Shown: piece after piece, positions 12,901 to 25,475 of the stretch | Layout of the letters: each line of letters starts with the position of its first letter | Numbering within the stretch: the stretch's first letter is position 1 | Source of the DNA: Bugula neritina | Lineage: Eukaryota; Bryozoa; Gymnolaemata; Cheilostomatida; Bugulidae | Length of the DNA: 64,000 bases | Direction of reading: 5' to 3' | NCBI GenBank assembly: GCA_964035545.1 | Contig: OZ037771.1 | Span: 4,329,128-4,393,127 of the forward strand | Notes under the pieces: generated by a model | The model's input: the letters and a program-made list of their open reading frames with translations, nothing else | What the model was told of the DNA's origin: nothing | The model's database searches: none | Position numbers and translations under genes: made by a program

Positions 12901-14791
12901 AAAGTATTAGTTTCCCTTTCCAGAATCAACTTTAATATGCTCTGTAAAAAATTAAAGTATTGTTTTATTCCTGTATAACTATTATTAGGTGTATTGTTTT
13001 AGGGACGGGTTTGTATATGACTCCGGAGAATGTATTCTTCAAACTTTGGATCATCGCAGCAATAGTGAACACTCTTTACACGTATATCTGGGACATCAAG
13101 ATGGACTGGGGACTTTTAGCTAGAGATGCGTCTGGCAATAAGTTTCTTCGGGCAAACCTTTTATATAAATATAAGGTATGGATAGATTTTTATATAAATT
13201 TGTTATTATAAGTTTAAATATTTTTACACCTAGCTCTGCATTCTTTGTACAATTATAACTTAATTATGTATAAGCATCAGAAGTACCAATTTGAAGTAGA
13301 GTATATTATATGTGTATATAAAACCGTCAGTGCAGTGTTCTAGAATTTCGTATTTAATTGTGTGTGTGTGTGTGCGTGTGTGTGTGTGCGTGTGTGGGCG
13401 TGTGTGTGCGCGTGTGTTCATCTTACCTACATGCAAGATTTTAAAATAAAAGTACGAAAATAAGAATAGCAATCTGATGAGTGGAGTGTGTAATGAATAC
13501 CACTAGTCAACCTCTAAACTGTTTTTATTTTCATATACATCGTTTATAATTAATTAATTCTCTAACTTTCAGCAATTGAAAGTTCTAGTGAATTGTACAC
13601 TTTTATTATTATTACCTTATAAGGCATTTTACTACTTTGCTATGGCCGAGGATTTGATACTCCGACTGACGTGGACACTCTCCATGACTGTCGCCGAGAC
13701 TCGGGCTATTGACAGCGAAGTTCTCAGGACTCTGCTCGGCTTCTTAGAAATTACAAGGTTAGTCAGATATAAGTTCGTAATCTAAAGCACTGCATAAAAA
13801 ATCAGGTAATGTACTGAAAATAGAGTTAATTGCCCGAGCTGGTTCAAGTTGTGATTTAACTCATTGCCACTTTGACCCAGTCATGTTTATAAGAAGGCCA
13901 GATGAAAAAACTGAATATAACATTGTATTAAGAAGTTGCCTCACCCATCCTTACATTTCCAGTTATTCTTTTTGCATAGCATAAAATGGTGTCTATACAA
14001 CATTATCCTGTATATCGTTACAACAAACCAGCAAACTGTGTGTTGCAGTGTGCATTTAATTGTAGACGGTCCATCTGGAACTTTCTAAGAGTAGAAGTAG
14101 AGCAAATTAAAATCATGAGCTCTTCGGCCAAATATTCGAGCTCGGATAACATGGAAGGAGAGGTAAAGATTCAAATAACTAAAATGTGTGTGCTAGACAG
14201 TTTTCAACAGTAAATAATAGTAAAGTTAGAATTACTTTGCATTGATATATGCAGTTAGTTATTTATTTGTTTTCTGATTTGCTTGGTTTTGAGTTTTACC
14301 TTTTAGTTATATGGTGATGAGAAAATAACAGAAGTAGAGGATGAAAAGGGAGTTACAAATGAAGCTTATAGGTAAGCCTCGTGGTTCTATTTTATGCTTT
14401 CCATTGCTAAAATATTTTTATAGCCGAAACTACTAATGTTATGTTATAGCTCTACAGGATAAAATCTTTTGACTACTACTTCACTTATTTAGAAGCAATC
14501 GTGGAAAATTTAAGATAGCCTAAGTTCTTTATTTTTATTATTAAATTCTGATTTGTGGCGAAAGTTGAAATTTTTGCAAGAACATAACTTCTTATGCTAC
14601 ATTTCTAATTTAGAAAACAGGCTTTTCTCAATGTTTCCGTTACTGCACTTACCTCACTTTATTGCAGTGAAGAATCAGTCACTGAAGAAAAGCAAAGTTC
14701 GAGCTCAACGACTGAAGAATATCGGAATAGATTTCGGTGTAGCCTTTGGATAGCGCGACACTGGAATGAGAGTGCCTACAGGCAAAGTTGA
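6941..14791 (+). CDS. XPR1-like EXS-domain protein without a visible SPX domain (tandem paralogue)
   Basis: Thirteen exons join in phase to about 524 codons: 6941-7010, 7770-7957, 8197-8376, 8778-8925, 9662-9721, 10631-10696, 10967-11164, 11560-11631, 13003-13175, 13624-13757, 14066-14162, 14307-14371, 14668-14791 (TGA). The chosen ATG at 6941 opens MANFKVGF, which aligns with the first transmembrane helix of XPR1. The frame stays open upstream only to an acceptor-like site at 6891-6892. EXS landmarks are present: [52 protein letters not shown]. The proposed phosphate-path residues are therefore kept. No SPX exon is visible between 4289 and 6940. A 72-nt exon (11560-11631) adds 24 residues to a loop relative to the upstream gene. 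The ENEH and CGxFRAVRDI tail of XPR1 is replaced by an acidic, Ser/Thr-rich tail. It is probably a membrane transporter. Loss of SPX control is inference. Alternatively it could splice to SPX exons upstream of the window. Confidence 0.85.
8515..8706 (-). mobile_element. Degenerate copy of the tRNA-derived SINE
   Basis: Same order of blocks as the copy at 901-1110 (CCCCTGTAAGAACCCC, GGCTAAGGACTTG, then an eroded B box near 8645 and an eroded A box near 8690), with many substitutions. It lies in an intron of the XPR1-like paralogue. Confidence 0.6.
9158..9325 (-). mobile_element. MITE family B copy (intron of XPR1-like paralogue)
   Basis: About 170 bp with imperfect terminal inverted repeats. 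The right end reads CTCAATTTCTCCATCACTGC then ACCTACCTCA; the left end is an eroded complement. The internal block GCTACATTTCTAATCTAGAA is shared with the other copies at 14488, 19779, 22744, 31718, 35022, 38374 and 50050. Confidence 0.65.
13360..13418. repeat. (TG)n microsatellite with CG interruptions
   Basis: A TG run broken by GTGCG and GTGGG steps, in an intron of the XPR1-like paralogue. Confidence 0.95.
14488..14658 (-). mobile_element. MITE family B copy abutting the last exon of the XPR1-like paralogue
   Basis: A near full-length copy: GATAGCCTAAGTTCTTT near the left end, the internal block GCTACATTTCTAATTTAGAA, and the right end CTCAATGTTTCCGTTACTGC then ACTTACCTCA. It stops about 9 bp before the acceptor of the exon beginning at 14668. 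Confidence 0.7.
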
Positions 14792-15736
14792 CCATACATA
14801 CTGATATCTGAAGCTCATTCTTTACTTGGGACTATTTCACTCTACTTGATGTGATTATGATGAGCTATTTGTAGTTGTCTTTCCACTGATTCAGAAAAAT
14901 TTCTTATGTCGATTGAAGTTAATTTTTTCAATACTGCTGATGCAACACCGTGAGTACAGTTGATCCAGTACACAAGGTCTGCCACTTACTGTTCTTTTCT
15001 TATCTCTTTTGCAGCTGATCTATATATCAGGGCATTTTTTACTTAAAGCTATGTACAGCTAATTAAATTAAACAAATTAAAACATTGTGTAGAGACATAT
15101 TTAACTAATATTAAAAGGCGTAGAAATTTTTTTTTCCTGTGATGATAAAACTATTTTAATTTATTGCTCACAGAAGCAGCATGCAATTAATTATTGTCTG
15201 TGTCCATTTTTGTCTATATCGATTGCTCAATTTGTAGACAGCCATAAGCTGTATATACTGTATATACCAGTCAAACTGTAAATACATTATTAGAATTTAT
15301 TCAAGTTCCCAGTCATCAAGTAAACCACATCTATATAGAATTTTGCTCTACAAATTTAAAAGTGTATTAGTAGTTTACCAACATGGCTAGATAATTTTAG
15401 CATTTTCTATTCATTCCAGCTGTGATCTGCATCAGTCTAATAATACACTGCAATGCGCTGTAAGTCCATCAGCACAGCCAAGCAACAACATTTGATTCAG
15501 TAGTCCTAACAAAGAAAGTTGATTATTCTGATGGACAGCCAACCAGCCAGCTTATGGATGTGTTTACTGTTAAGAAAAAAACCATAATTTATTTTTAATT
15601 GTGTGTAAAAACATGATACAAGGCTGAGTGACTATTTACTGTTGCTTAAATAAATGATGCAGAGGCATGTAAAGTATAGCTTATGACGCAAGCCAGAGAG
15701 ATGTTGAGGCAGCCAGCATGTCGTATGCTGCTCTGC

Positions 15737-15980
15737 TCACACACGCTCACACACGCTCACACACGCTCACACACGCTCACACGCACGCACACACGCACGC
15801 ACACACACGCACGCACACACGCACGCACGCACGCACACACGCACGCACACACGCACGCACACACATACGCACACACATATGCACACACGCACGCACACAC
15901 GCCCACACACACACCCACACAAACGCACACACGCACACACGCACACACACACACACGCACACACACACACGAACACAGAG
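15737..15980. repeat. (CA)n/ACGC compound microsatellite
   Basis: About 240 bp of CACACG and CACACA units starting with ACACGCTC repeats. All three frames on both strands are open by chance, so no gene is called. Confidence 0.97.
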
Positions 15981-16385
15981 ACAGAGTGACATAATAGTGA
16001 ATGCAGTTCCTCTGGGCTCATTGTCTATCACATTAATAGGATGATTGTAACACATTCTGAACAGTAATATCGAATTTAATAAATTAAAGTAACAACTAAT
16101 CTTCAGATATACAAACTTGTCTAAAAATGTGCAGACAATTTCAAGTTTCTTTTTTAAAACGCTGGCACAGACACAACATATAAATTACAATATATGCGGG
16201 CATTCTTTATGGTATATAGTCTTAAAATATATCCGTTGTAGAGCGATCTTTGCTTTGAAATTAATAGCATGTAACAAGGAATTCGTTTTATTAGTTATTT
16301 CTTTAAACATTGTACAATCTACTATATTTTTTGGCACACAGGGAAAATGGAAGCAGTCATAATTTAGTGGTTATACATATAGCGC

Positions 16386-16552
16386 TGGCTGGCCTAGCAA
16401 AACATGAGGGCAGTGGCTCATGTGCTCAAAATCGGCGGTGTTAGGAAGAGCATCCAGTCATAACTGCTCCTGTGCCACTTTAAAAACAAGTCCTAAGCTC
16501 ACTTTAAAAACACCCTTTTGTCTATCTTTTTTGCAGGGATACTGACTATAAA
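16386..16552 (+). mobile_element. Partial SINE copy, plus orientation
   Basis: Begins inside the tRNA-like head (GGCCTAGCAAAAC) and keeps the body block TTAGGAAGAGCATCCAGTCA and the tail block CAGGGATACTGACTATAAA. The B box is lost. Confidence 0.65.
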
Positions 16553-17339
16553 ACCCATGAGTTTTTTTTCTTATTAAAATTCTCATTTGTCCAACTATAG
16601 AATATATCTGACGTAATTCTAAGATCTGTTATAAAACAGCTCGAAGTTTGATTGTGTTGAGTAATAACAGACTGACTGATTAGGAAAAAAGACCAACCAG
16701 TGTTTATCTTGGAAGATTCTAAAACAATTTTTTTTCATATAGCTTGCTGTTCATGACGCATTTAGTACAACTATGGTGTATTGTACAACCACATGTTGTT
16801 ATTCCCAAGAGTTCATTAAAAGTACATAAGCACAGTAAAAAGGCTTGTTTTTGATGAATTTCAGACTTCAGGTGGAATTTCTAAACACTGTAGAAGTTAT
16901 AAATATGCAGTTAGTGGTGTATGAAACGCCTCAAGAGTGTGAATAACCTTCATAAGAAAAATAATGGTCCCCACGAATAATATTATTGTCTCATTTCTAA
17001 TGCTGATGAAGCATTATATTTTTTGTTAAAAAAATTAAACTAACGGAAGTTTTTTGCTTTGAGCTAACACAGCATAAGACAACATATCAACTTTACAACA
17101 ATTCTATGTCAAAGTTCAGACGAATTTCTCATCATGCAGTCCTGGCCATGATTCTATGCATCTCACTTGATATCATGCAGCTTTTGAAATTAGAATAATT
17201 TGCTGGGTGAGATGCATTGCTAAAGGTGTAAGTCTAGCAGGAAGTTGGGTTCAAACGTGATTTTTGTAGCAGAAAACTTCTGTTTTGTTCACTTTTTGAA
17301 CTTGTTGAAAGTTTTAGGAAATTTTGCAGAAACCAAAAA

Positions 17340-17420
17340 TTTAGGAGCAGTAGTGGAGAAATTGAGATAGCCTAAGTTCTTTAACCAAAATCAGAACAAC
17401 TTTGATCTTACTAAGAATTA
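17340..17420 (+). mobile_element. MITE family B, left-end fragment
   Basis: AGCAGTAGTGGAGAAATTGA is followed by GATAGCCTAAGTTCTTTAA, the left end of the family. Similarity is then lost. Confidence 0.55.
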
Positions 17421-19778
17421 TCAGTAAAGATAGGTTTTCAAACTCCAGTAGCAGTATTTGGTACGTTACAGTTGGCTGGTTGTTATTAGTTCGTCTATTC
17501 TAAGACTAACAATAATTGCTCACCCATAAAACTCATTGACTTCAAACCTGACTTTTGAACCTTAAGACATAACGTTGACGCAGTTAACTTCAAAAAGTTA
17601 TAAAATAATTGGAATAACTGTTGTGCTCGGCAACTGCCATTAATCAATGCTTTTAACTGCAGCAATACTTCCTCATTCAATTTTTGGTTTGAGTTAATAT
17701 AGACAGCAATACCAACTTAAACCTTTTCACCCCTTTACCTCCTCAACCTTTTCGCCCACTTCTCTCACAGTTGACTCATTACAGCAATAAATAAATATAG
17801 AATATCACCATATATAATAAAAACTTATAACTAGTAGAGTTGATAACATTTATTATAAAAGTGAGTACAGAATTTGAGAGATCCTGTTTTAGAGAAACTG
17901 GTAACATCTGGGACTCTCAACTCAAAATTTGAGAACCCTAAACTATGACACTTATTCACCCCCAACTCTGAGCTGCTTATATAATGATTCTTACTTGCAC
18001 CAACACTTTAGCTTAGATATGTGCAATGAATGATGACAACATATATACAACAATATGTTTTGGCTATTGGCTAAATACTAGCTAGAAGCACATTAAAACA
18101 TTGGCAGTATTTTCTATGAGCAAACAAAAACCTTTGAATGATAAGTGCAACGGTTACTGATGTTTGTTCTACTGCTGCTCCAAACATTAATATGCTTTGC
18201 TTTTCTGCCCAGAATGAGGTCAATTAGCTAAGGAAGTCGGTGGCCATCTTGATCTATGACAACAAAACTACCGCCACAATCAAAAACAGCAGAAGTGATA
18301 AAATAACAAGAATCTTGCCAGAATCACCAGCCAGCACCTAATCAACAAAAATCAAAGTTTGCACCAACTATTTGACTGTTTATTGTTATGATGACAAGCC
18401 ACGGCAGCCAGAGTTGTCTCTTTCACTGCAAGAAGAACAGACAATTCCGTACTCTGTGCCATCTGGTGGTGTACTATTGTGTATAGTATATTTAATAATT
18501 TCATATGCTAACTTGCAGTGAATTTATAACTTATTAAATTCTCACCTATGATTTGTGATAAAGTCACCCCCCCCTCCACCCTTCCATCTCCCTTGGCTAA
18601 TTCTGGAGAAAGTTGTGTATTAAAAAAAAGTCAATTCAGTGATTTAAAACCCAGTTTAACTAGGTTTTCATAAATAATGAAAATTTTATAACTATAAGTG
18701 TACACGTTTAGCAAATGAAGGATTGGATGTCAAAGTTTTAACATATCCTAGAATTCTTATTCAAAAGCCATAGAAACATAACAAATATTAATTTTATCAA
18801 ATCAGGCTTTAAGATAATTTAATCATAAAAATGTTAAAAATCAGTTATAAATAGTAAAAACAGATATTTTAATATTCATGAGTTTTATAGCTCATTTAAT
18901 AAGACACAGCTTAGCTTTAAAAAGATATCGAAACACGGGCTATTATTACTGGTTAGGATTAATAATTTTTGAATTACTGCATTTACGTAGTATAAAAAAA
19001 GTCACTGATAATGGAAAGTACTAAAATAATTATTCATATCAACTAGTGATTAATTATTTTGTATCTTCTTTAGAAACAAAAACTTCAATATCTATAAGTT
19101 TTTGTGACTGATTAAAATGAGAAAAACATGTAAATTTGCAAAAAACTAAAGTGTAATGCTATCTAAATATTTCCTACCAATAAGAGTTGCAAAAAATGCT
19201 GCAACTTATGTAAAAAGTTTACACCAAACTTGGAATGCATTGCTATTTCTAGACCGAATAAACTCATGCTGTTTAACATGTATCATATTATAAATATGAT
19301 ATTTTATATATTACATTATATTATATAAATTATATATTATATGCTGTATTTATAGTATCATATGTAGAAGATGCAGTAGCAAAGATAAATGAATTGTCTC
19401 TCCATGACAACAGTTTTAGATCAGGGCTGTGCAAGACCCCCCCCCCCATGATAGTTTAGACATTGAAGTTATAATTGAAACTGATGCAAGAAATTAAGTT
19501 TCATATCTGTTCAGTGTATCCCTTCCCTTCTTCATAACCTCTCAGTAATTTGTACTATGTTTTTCCATTTTTGGAGTTGTGCTAGTTGAGTGACTTCTCA
19601 TTTTTCATAGATGGCAAAAAGACATTTTCAGCAGGTTATATGCCTTACTACAGCATAAGAAGTAAGCTGAAATATTTGTATGCAGCAGCAATAAACAATA
19701 AAGTTACACACATTACAATGATTGGATGCTGTAATTGACGAGGTCTGGTGCATTTGTAGCAAACAAAATCATTTTCTT

Positions 19779-19933
19779 GAAGAGAACTCATTTTGATAGC
19801 CTAAGTTTCTAAGCTTTCTTAATAAGTTCTGGTTGAAGGGTTGAAAATTTCATGAGAGCATAACTTCATTTGCTAAATTTTTAATATTGAACACAGGCTT
19901 TTCTCAATTTCTCTCTTAATGTACCTACCTTAA
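19779..19933 (-). mobile_element. MITE family B copy
   Basis: GATAGCCTAAGTTTCT at the left, AGAGCATAACTTCATTTGC inside, and CAGGCTTTTCTCAATTTCTC then GTACCTACCTTA at the right. Confidence 0.65.
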
Positions 19934-22743
19934 AAAGTTGCTACTCTAGATTTAAATTGAAACCAATTTACCATCTACAAAATTATACCATCAAAACTTT
20001 TTCGTTTTCTTTGAAATCATTTGTGATTTATAGAGTGTATGTATGACTAAAATAATGCCATGAAAGAAGCGCGTGCTATGCTCTGCTCACAGTTGAAGCA
20101 CATGGTTGACATTATCTTCCAGCTCACAGTTGCTGACTTTTGGGCAGTCACATGCTAAATGGCAGTAATTAGTGTGTGTTTACAATTATCAACATTATAG
20201 AGTGTAGTTACTTAGGAATAAAGATATTTATAGATATCTCAGGTTAAAAATAAGTAACAGAGCAACAATCGAGTTGCCTTCATGCAGAGGGGTGCCTATG
20301 TCACTGTGTATGCGTACAAGGCACATGTAAAACCCTAGAAAAGCCAACTCGTTGCAACAGGAAAAGATTCAAATAAGCAGCATTATTCAGTTAGGTGCAG
20401 AAATGTAGATTTTGACGAAAGTTCCTCGGCATTTTGTTGAAGGCTTGTAGCTTATGTTAGATGAGCCTACCTCGCATTATTATCTCTGAAGAAAAAGGGC
20501 AGACAATGAAACTACGACTTTGTACCACACAGCAAGGCTGACCCTTGCTTCTATATACGTCAAGTTGGCAGCTACTGAATATAAAATACAACTATCGGCC
20601 TAAAACAACACCTACTATGTTGATATTTCACTCGCTTATTATATGGCCACATTGTCTAGTGAATGTATGATTACCTTTTTAGGAGAAAATAATAGGTGAA
20701 GCCCGGATATTAGAGGCTCAGCACACTGAGTTACTGGGCAAAGTAAGAGCCGTGTACTTTGAATATTTATTTTGGATTTGTTTTTGATGTCAAAAAGTTG
20801 ATACAAAACGATTGTAGAAATTGTGGCTTTTTTAGTATTTCATTTTTTAAAACTGCTAAACCCTTCATGATATAGCAGTGGATAAAACAGCGAAACGTGT
20901 TAAAAAGATCAGTAAGCAAGTCAGTGAAGGTAACAAACTGAAAAAATCAAAATAGACATAAAAGATTTTAAATAATTCCAGATTATAAGTTGAAAGATCT
21001 AAGTTTCATGTATACATAGATAAAACTGAACCCTGAAAGATATTGGAAAAATCCTTTATATATTATGTGCAGTAAAATGGCGGTTCCTGATTGATTTTTT
21101 ATGTTATATAGTTTTTTAATTTGAGCCATAAATAAATGTTAAGTATGAAGCATCTCCTAAAATCATCAGCACCTCTTACGATGTGGTAACCCTTCAAAGC
21201 TGCCTTTTGAAGTATTCACTCTAACAGACCTCAAAGCACTTGGTCACCAATACTACTGCGAGCTACTGTTGGGTACATTTTCCGGACTAAATCCTTATGT
21301 GCTGTACTTGAAAAGTGCCCTACTTTGGGAACAAAGAACTGAAAGAAACGTAAACGTGCAGACGGCTCAGTCAAACAATTTTTGGCTGAGTAATGACGTC
21401 ATATTAACTGCAGCAGCTGAGCTTGTGGCGAGACAAAACAAACTCTATACCCGGATCTTGGCTACTAGCTTGATCACAGTTTCCTGTTAAATGAGAGGTG
21501 AAGTGCTGTTATTTACATAAGAGCAAATCACTTATGTTTTATAATTGGTCAATAATAACATTCAGTCTGGCAGGTAACAGGTCAAGGGGAATTTAATGGT
21601 TGAAGTTCGTGTTTTAGGCTAGCTCACCATATGGGGAAACAATGACAAGCACCATTTTATTACTTTAACCTCGTTTGCACTGTCTGCAGCCTACTACTGA
21701 TACTACAGAACTTTATTAATAGCCATTTCTAAGGAGTACCATAGCTTTAGTCCTTGGAGATTAAGAGTTACACAAACAACACCATACATCACAAGGCATC
21801 TATGAAAATGAATGATTTAAACTTTGAAGTTAAAATAATCTTTAAGTTTATTCCGGACTTCAAAACGTGTAAATGGCACCTGGCTGTTCAACTAGAGTAC
21901 TTTCCTTTTAGTAGTCTAGTAAATTAATTATATAAAGGCAATGCTTGAAATCATCTAAAAAAGTTATATAAGCGCAATTACATACATAGACACGTTTTAA
22001 CAAGATCTCGTCAGTCTATTGACAGGCGAAAGCTACGGCAATCAGATTCTAATAGCAAATTCAAGCTTTTGCCAACTTTCACATACTTTCCTAATTATGA
22101 AATTCCTAATTTTATTTTTTAATTGTCTAGTCAAATAGATTGATTAGAGGCCTATGCTTGTCTAAAAATATTATATGAATGTAATATTAACATACACTAA
22201 CGATGTGTAATGAAGTCTATTCAATTTGTTGACAAGCAAGAGTTGCAAAACTCTCATTCTAAAAATAAGTTCAAGTTTTTGCCAAATTTAAAAGACTATT
22301 CCAATTATAGCATCTGTAATTTTATATTTTGATCTGTCTGGCCATTGTTTTATGGTTACACGTCTCATATAGAAATGATCCGTTAAACGTCTAGACACCA
22401 CCAAGTAAAAATAAAACATTAAGTTCTGAGAGTTAGGGTCAAGGAATTGTTATAAATTAGAGTTTGAAAAACTAATTTATGTTTAGTTTCAAAGAAAATT
22501 AATGATGAAACTGAAAAACTGCGTCACATTTTCAGGTGTTGCATAAGCTAGATTGCAGCTATTAAGATAAACTTAAGACCTACCCCTTTGCAAAAAATAT
22601 TTCAATTTTGTATAGTGATTAATAACCCAACCTTCTTAGCTGCAGGTACTAAAAGAGACCGCAAACTTCCTTAACAAAGATATACTTGCATATTTTATAC
22701 CTCATACTAAGTAAAGCAGGCACCAATTCTACCAACAACACAC

Positions 22744-22911
22744 CGAGGTAGGCGCAGTGATGAAGAAATTAGGTAGAGTTTAGTTTTAGATGAGAAATGT
22801 GGAACAAGGAGTTATGCTCCCACACAAATTTCAGCCTATGCCCCAAACCCAAATTTAATAAAACAATTTAAAAAATTAGGCAATTGAAAATTATATGGTC
22901 ACTGCACCTAA
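22744..22911 (+). mobile_element. MITE family B copy, opposite orientation
   Basis: Starts AGGTAGGCGCAGTGATGAAG and ends GGTCACTGCACCTA, an inverted-repeat pair. GTTATGCTCCCACACAAATT and CCCCAAACCCAAATT lie inside. Confidence 0.65.
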
Positions 22912-25269
22912 ATAGACAAATTTTGATAAAGTACACAGGGCCACGCAGCCCAGTTACTCGTCTAGCCCAAAAATGGGTTGTTGTCTGCTGGTTTTCATTG
23001 GGATAACATACTGAGCGGAGAGTGTAGAAAACTTGTGTTGGTTTGATCTAATTGACTGATTATCATTAAGCAAGCACACTTTTTTACTTTCAATTCTTAA
23101 TTTTTAATTAATAATTTTCAATTTTTAATTTGAGTTTTAATTTTTAGCAAACTGAATTAAAACAGTTTCGTATAGTTTGCATTTCCGCTTTTATAATATT
23201 ATCTAAAGTCACTTTGTCGATGACGTAGATTTAAAAATAAATTTCTGTAGGCGAGCAGTAAAGTTAAGCTCCAGGATCATTAGCTAACAAACTTCCGCAC
23301 CCACAACCCACGCATTGTGTGTGGCACGTCGTACTCGCAGTGAGTTTTAAAAAATTTGAACCTGCATGCAGAAAACTCTTGTTGTATGGCCCTACGCTAA
23401 AAGAAATGGCTTTGTTATCTGCTAGGTTATTGTAAAGTCATTCTAACAATATTGCAGCCAGCCAGCTAGTAAGAGCTAGCAAGCTAAGCCTAAGTAACAA
23501 GGTAACATCGTAAGAGTTAGCAAGAAGTATAGCAGGCTGGAGAATTGTTTGGGGCAGTACTTGTAAGCTCATATTTTTTTAATTGATGAATCCCAGTCTA
23601 AGTGTTTGATTAACCCTAGCCTGTCTTTAATGAGCACAAAATCTAGGAAAAAACAAAAGTGCGCAGGAAGCTGGGCTGCCCACATTGGTAGTATGCGGTA
23701 AGTGAGATATGCCACAGAACAACCTCCATTAGTGCAGTCTATAACTAAGTTTCATGTTCGCATCAACTAGTTGACCTTCTCATGCAAATCAAGTAACTTC
23801 CCCGTACCTTTTTACTAGAAAGCAGACTCCCACCTGATCTGATCACAAGAAGTTTTATAACTCAACTCCCACCTTCTTGCAAGAAGTCTTATAACTCCAC
23901 CTTTTTACTAGAAAACGAAATTCCACCTTCTTACTAGAAATCAAATGCAAAATTGCTGCAGCTGCTTCGATCATCTACTCTTTATCATAGAGTAATTGAA
24001 TCCTCTCCAACTTTCCTGTTTCATGAGGGCGTTTAAAGAAGCTAAAAATACGAGTACCTTTTCATCTTTTTTATTGGACTCGGATATCCAACTTTTTATG
24101 TGGAGTTTAGTTTTATTTGTAATACAAATTATTTGTTATCTTGTAAGTAAACTTGCATGGCAATATCTAAACACCTGTGACAATCCAAATTTTGGCTAAT
24201 TTTCGTTGTGAACCACATGGTCGGCTATTTTTAGCACTATAGTTGATATTTAGTTTACAGTTTCTTGCTTGTGGCCTGAGCAAAAAGTGAAAAGTAGCAA
24301 TCTTGTATTCTAGAAAATATTTTTGTAGAAGCTATCATTACATGCTCATTCAGAAATGCCACCATGAATTCCATATAATATAGAAGGCACAAAAGTTTTG
24401 ATACAGATAAGCTGCTAGTACAGGTCATTTATTAATAACTCACTTCTGCCAGTCTTTACTTTGCAGTCCAAATCTTCAGACTTACCTTCACCTATCATCT
24501 ACTTGTATTGTTTTGCCCTGTTGTCCTCCAACATGGATGCTCTGTTTAAAAGATCCTTTTGCATCAGAGCCTTTCTATTTAGCGTAGAATTATACTACAC
24601 TGTGCAGATCTAAAGCCAAATTGGAGTGAAACATGAAGCACGTGTCAGCCGAGTTTGCACGAATAATAATTATTTTAAATTTGCTGCTGCCAAAAAAATT
24701 TAAATCTGCATCTTTAATTACTGTACTACTATGCCAGTCGTCTAAATAATAATTTGAAACCATTCACTTTAATTTATTCCTTTTATACGTTTATAAAAAC
24801 TTACACCCATGGCTGTGCATTATAATATGCATGCATACATGTATATGTGTTAAAACTTGAGGGAAGTATTTCTCCTATTTTCTTATGAGTATCGTGAGTT
24901 ATGCATGTGATTAATCATGTTCCCACAAGAATGTGACCCCAACCAGTTTGTAGACCAACTAATAACCAATTTCAAAGAATCCACAATTATAAATCTATCA
25001 AAATACATTCAGGGCCGAAGCTGGCTTATATAAGTGTTATTTTGCTGCTATATCTTAGACAGTTTAGCTCTGCACTTTACATATTTAGTAACCTTCAACT
25101 TGGACTATCAATTTTCAGCTGTCAAGATGATGGTTTAAAGTTATGAAGCAATGAACTCATTTGGTTGCTACATCTACGCTTATGATAATACATAAATTAT
25201 AATACAACATATTGATCCTGTTGCTTGTAATACATAGTACGTATTAAAATACTATAATAATACAGTATA

Positions 25270-25475
25270 TTGTGTGTGCTGTGTGTGCTGTGTGTGCTGT
25301 GTGTGCGTGTGTGCGTGTGTGCGTGTGTGCGTGTGTGCGTGTGTGCGTGTGTGCGTGTGTGTGTGTGTGTGTGTGTGCGTTGTGTGTTGTGTGTGTTGTG
25401 TGTGTGTTGTGTGTTTGTGTGTGTGCGTGTTTGCGCGTGTGCGTGTGTGTGCGTGTGTGTGTTGTGTGTGAGTGT
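25270..25475. repeat. (TG)n compound microsatellite
   Basis: GTGTGTGCT units, then GTGTGC units, then a pure TG run and TGTGTTG units. The same pattern as the 15.7-kb array on the opposite strand. Confidence 0.97.

Noticed and set aside
15683-16055. Several long open frames rich in His-Thr-Arg or Cys-Val-Arg
   Set aside because: All come from the CA/ACGC microsatellite, which lacks stops in every frame; no splice context or start supports a protein.
21180-21490. Less AT-rich stretch with open frames, possible exon
   Set aside because: Two frames are equally open, neither resembles a known domain, and no clear splice pair bounds it.
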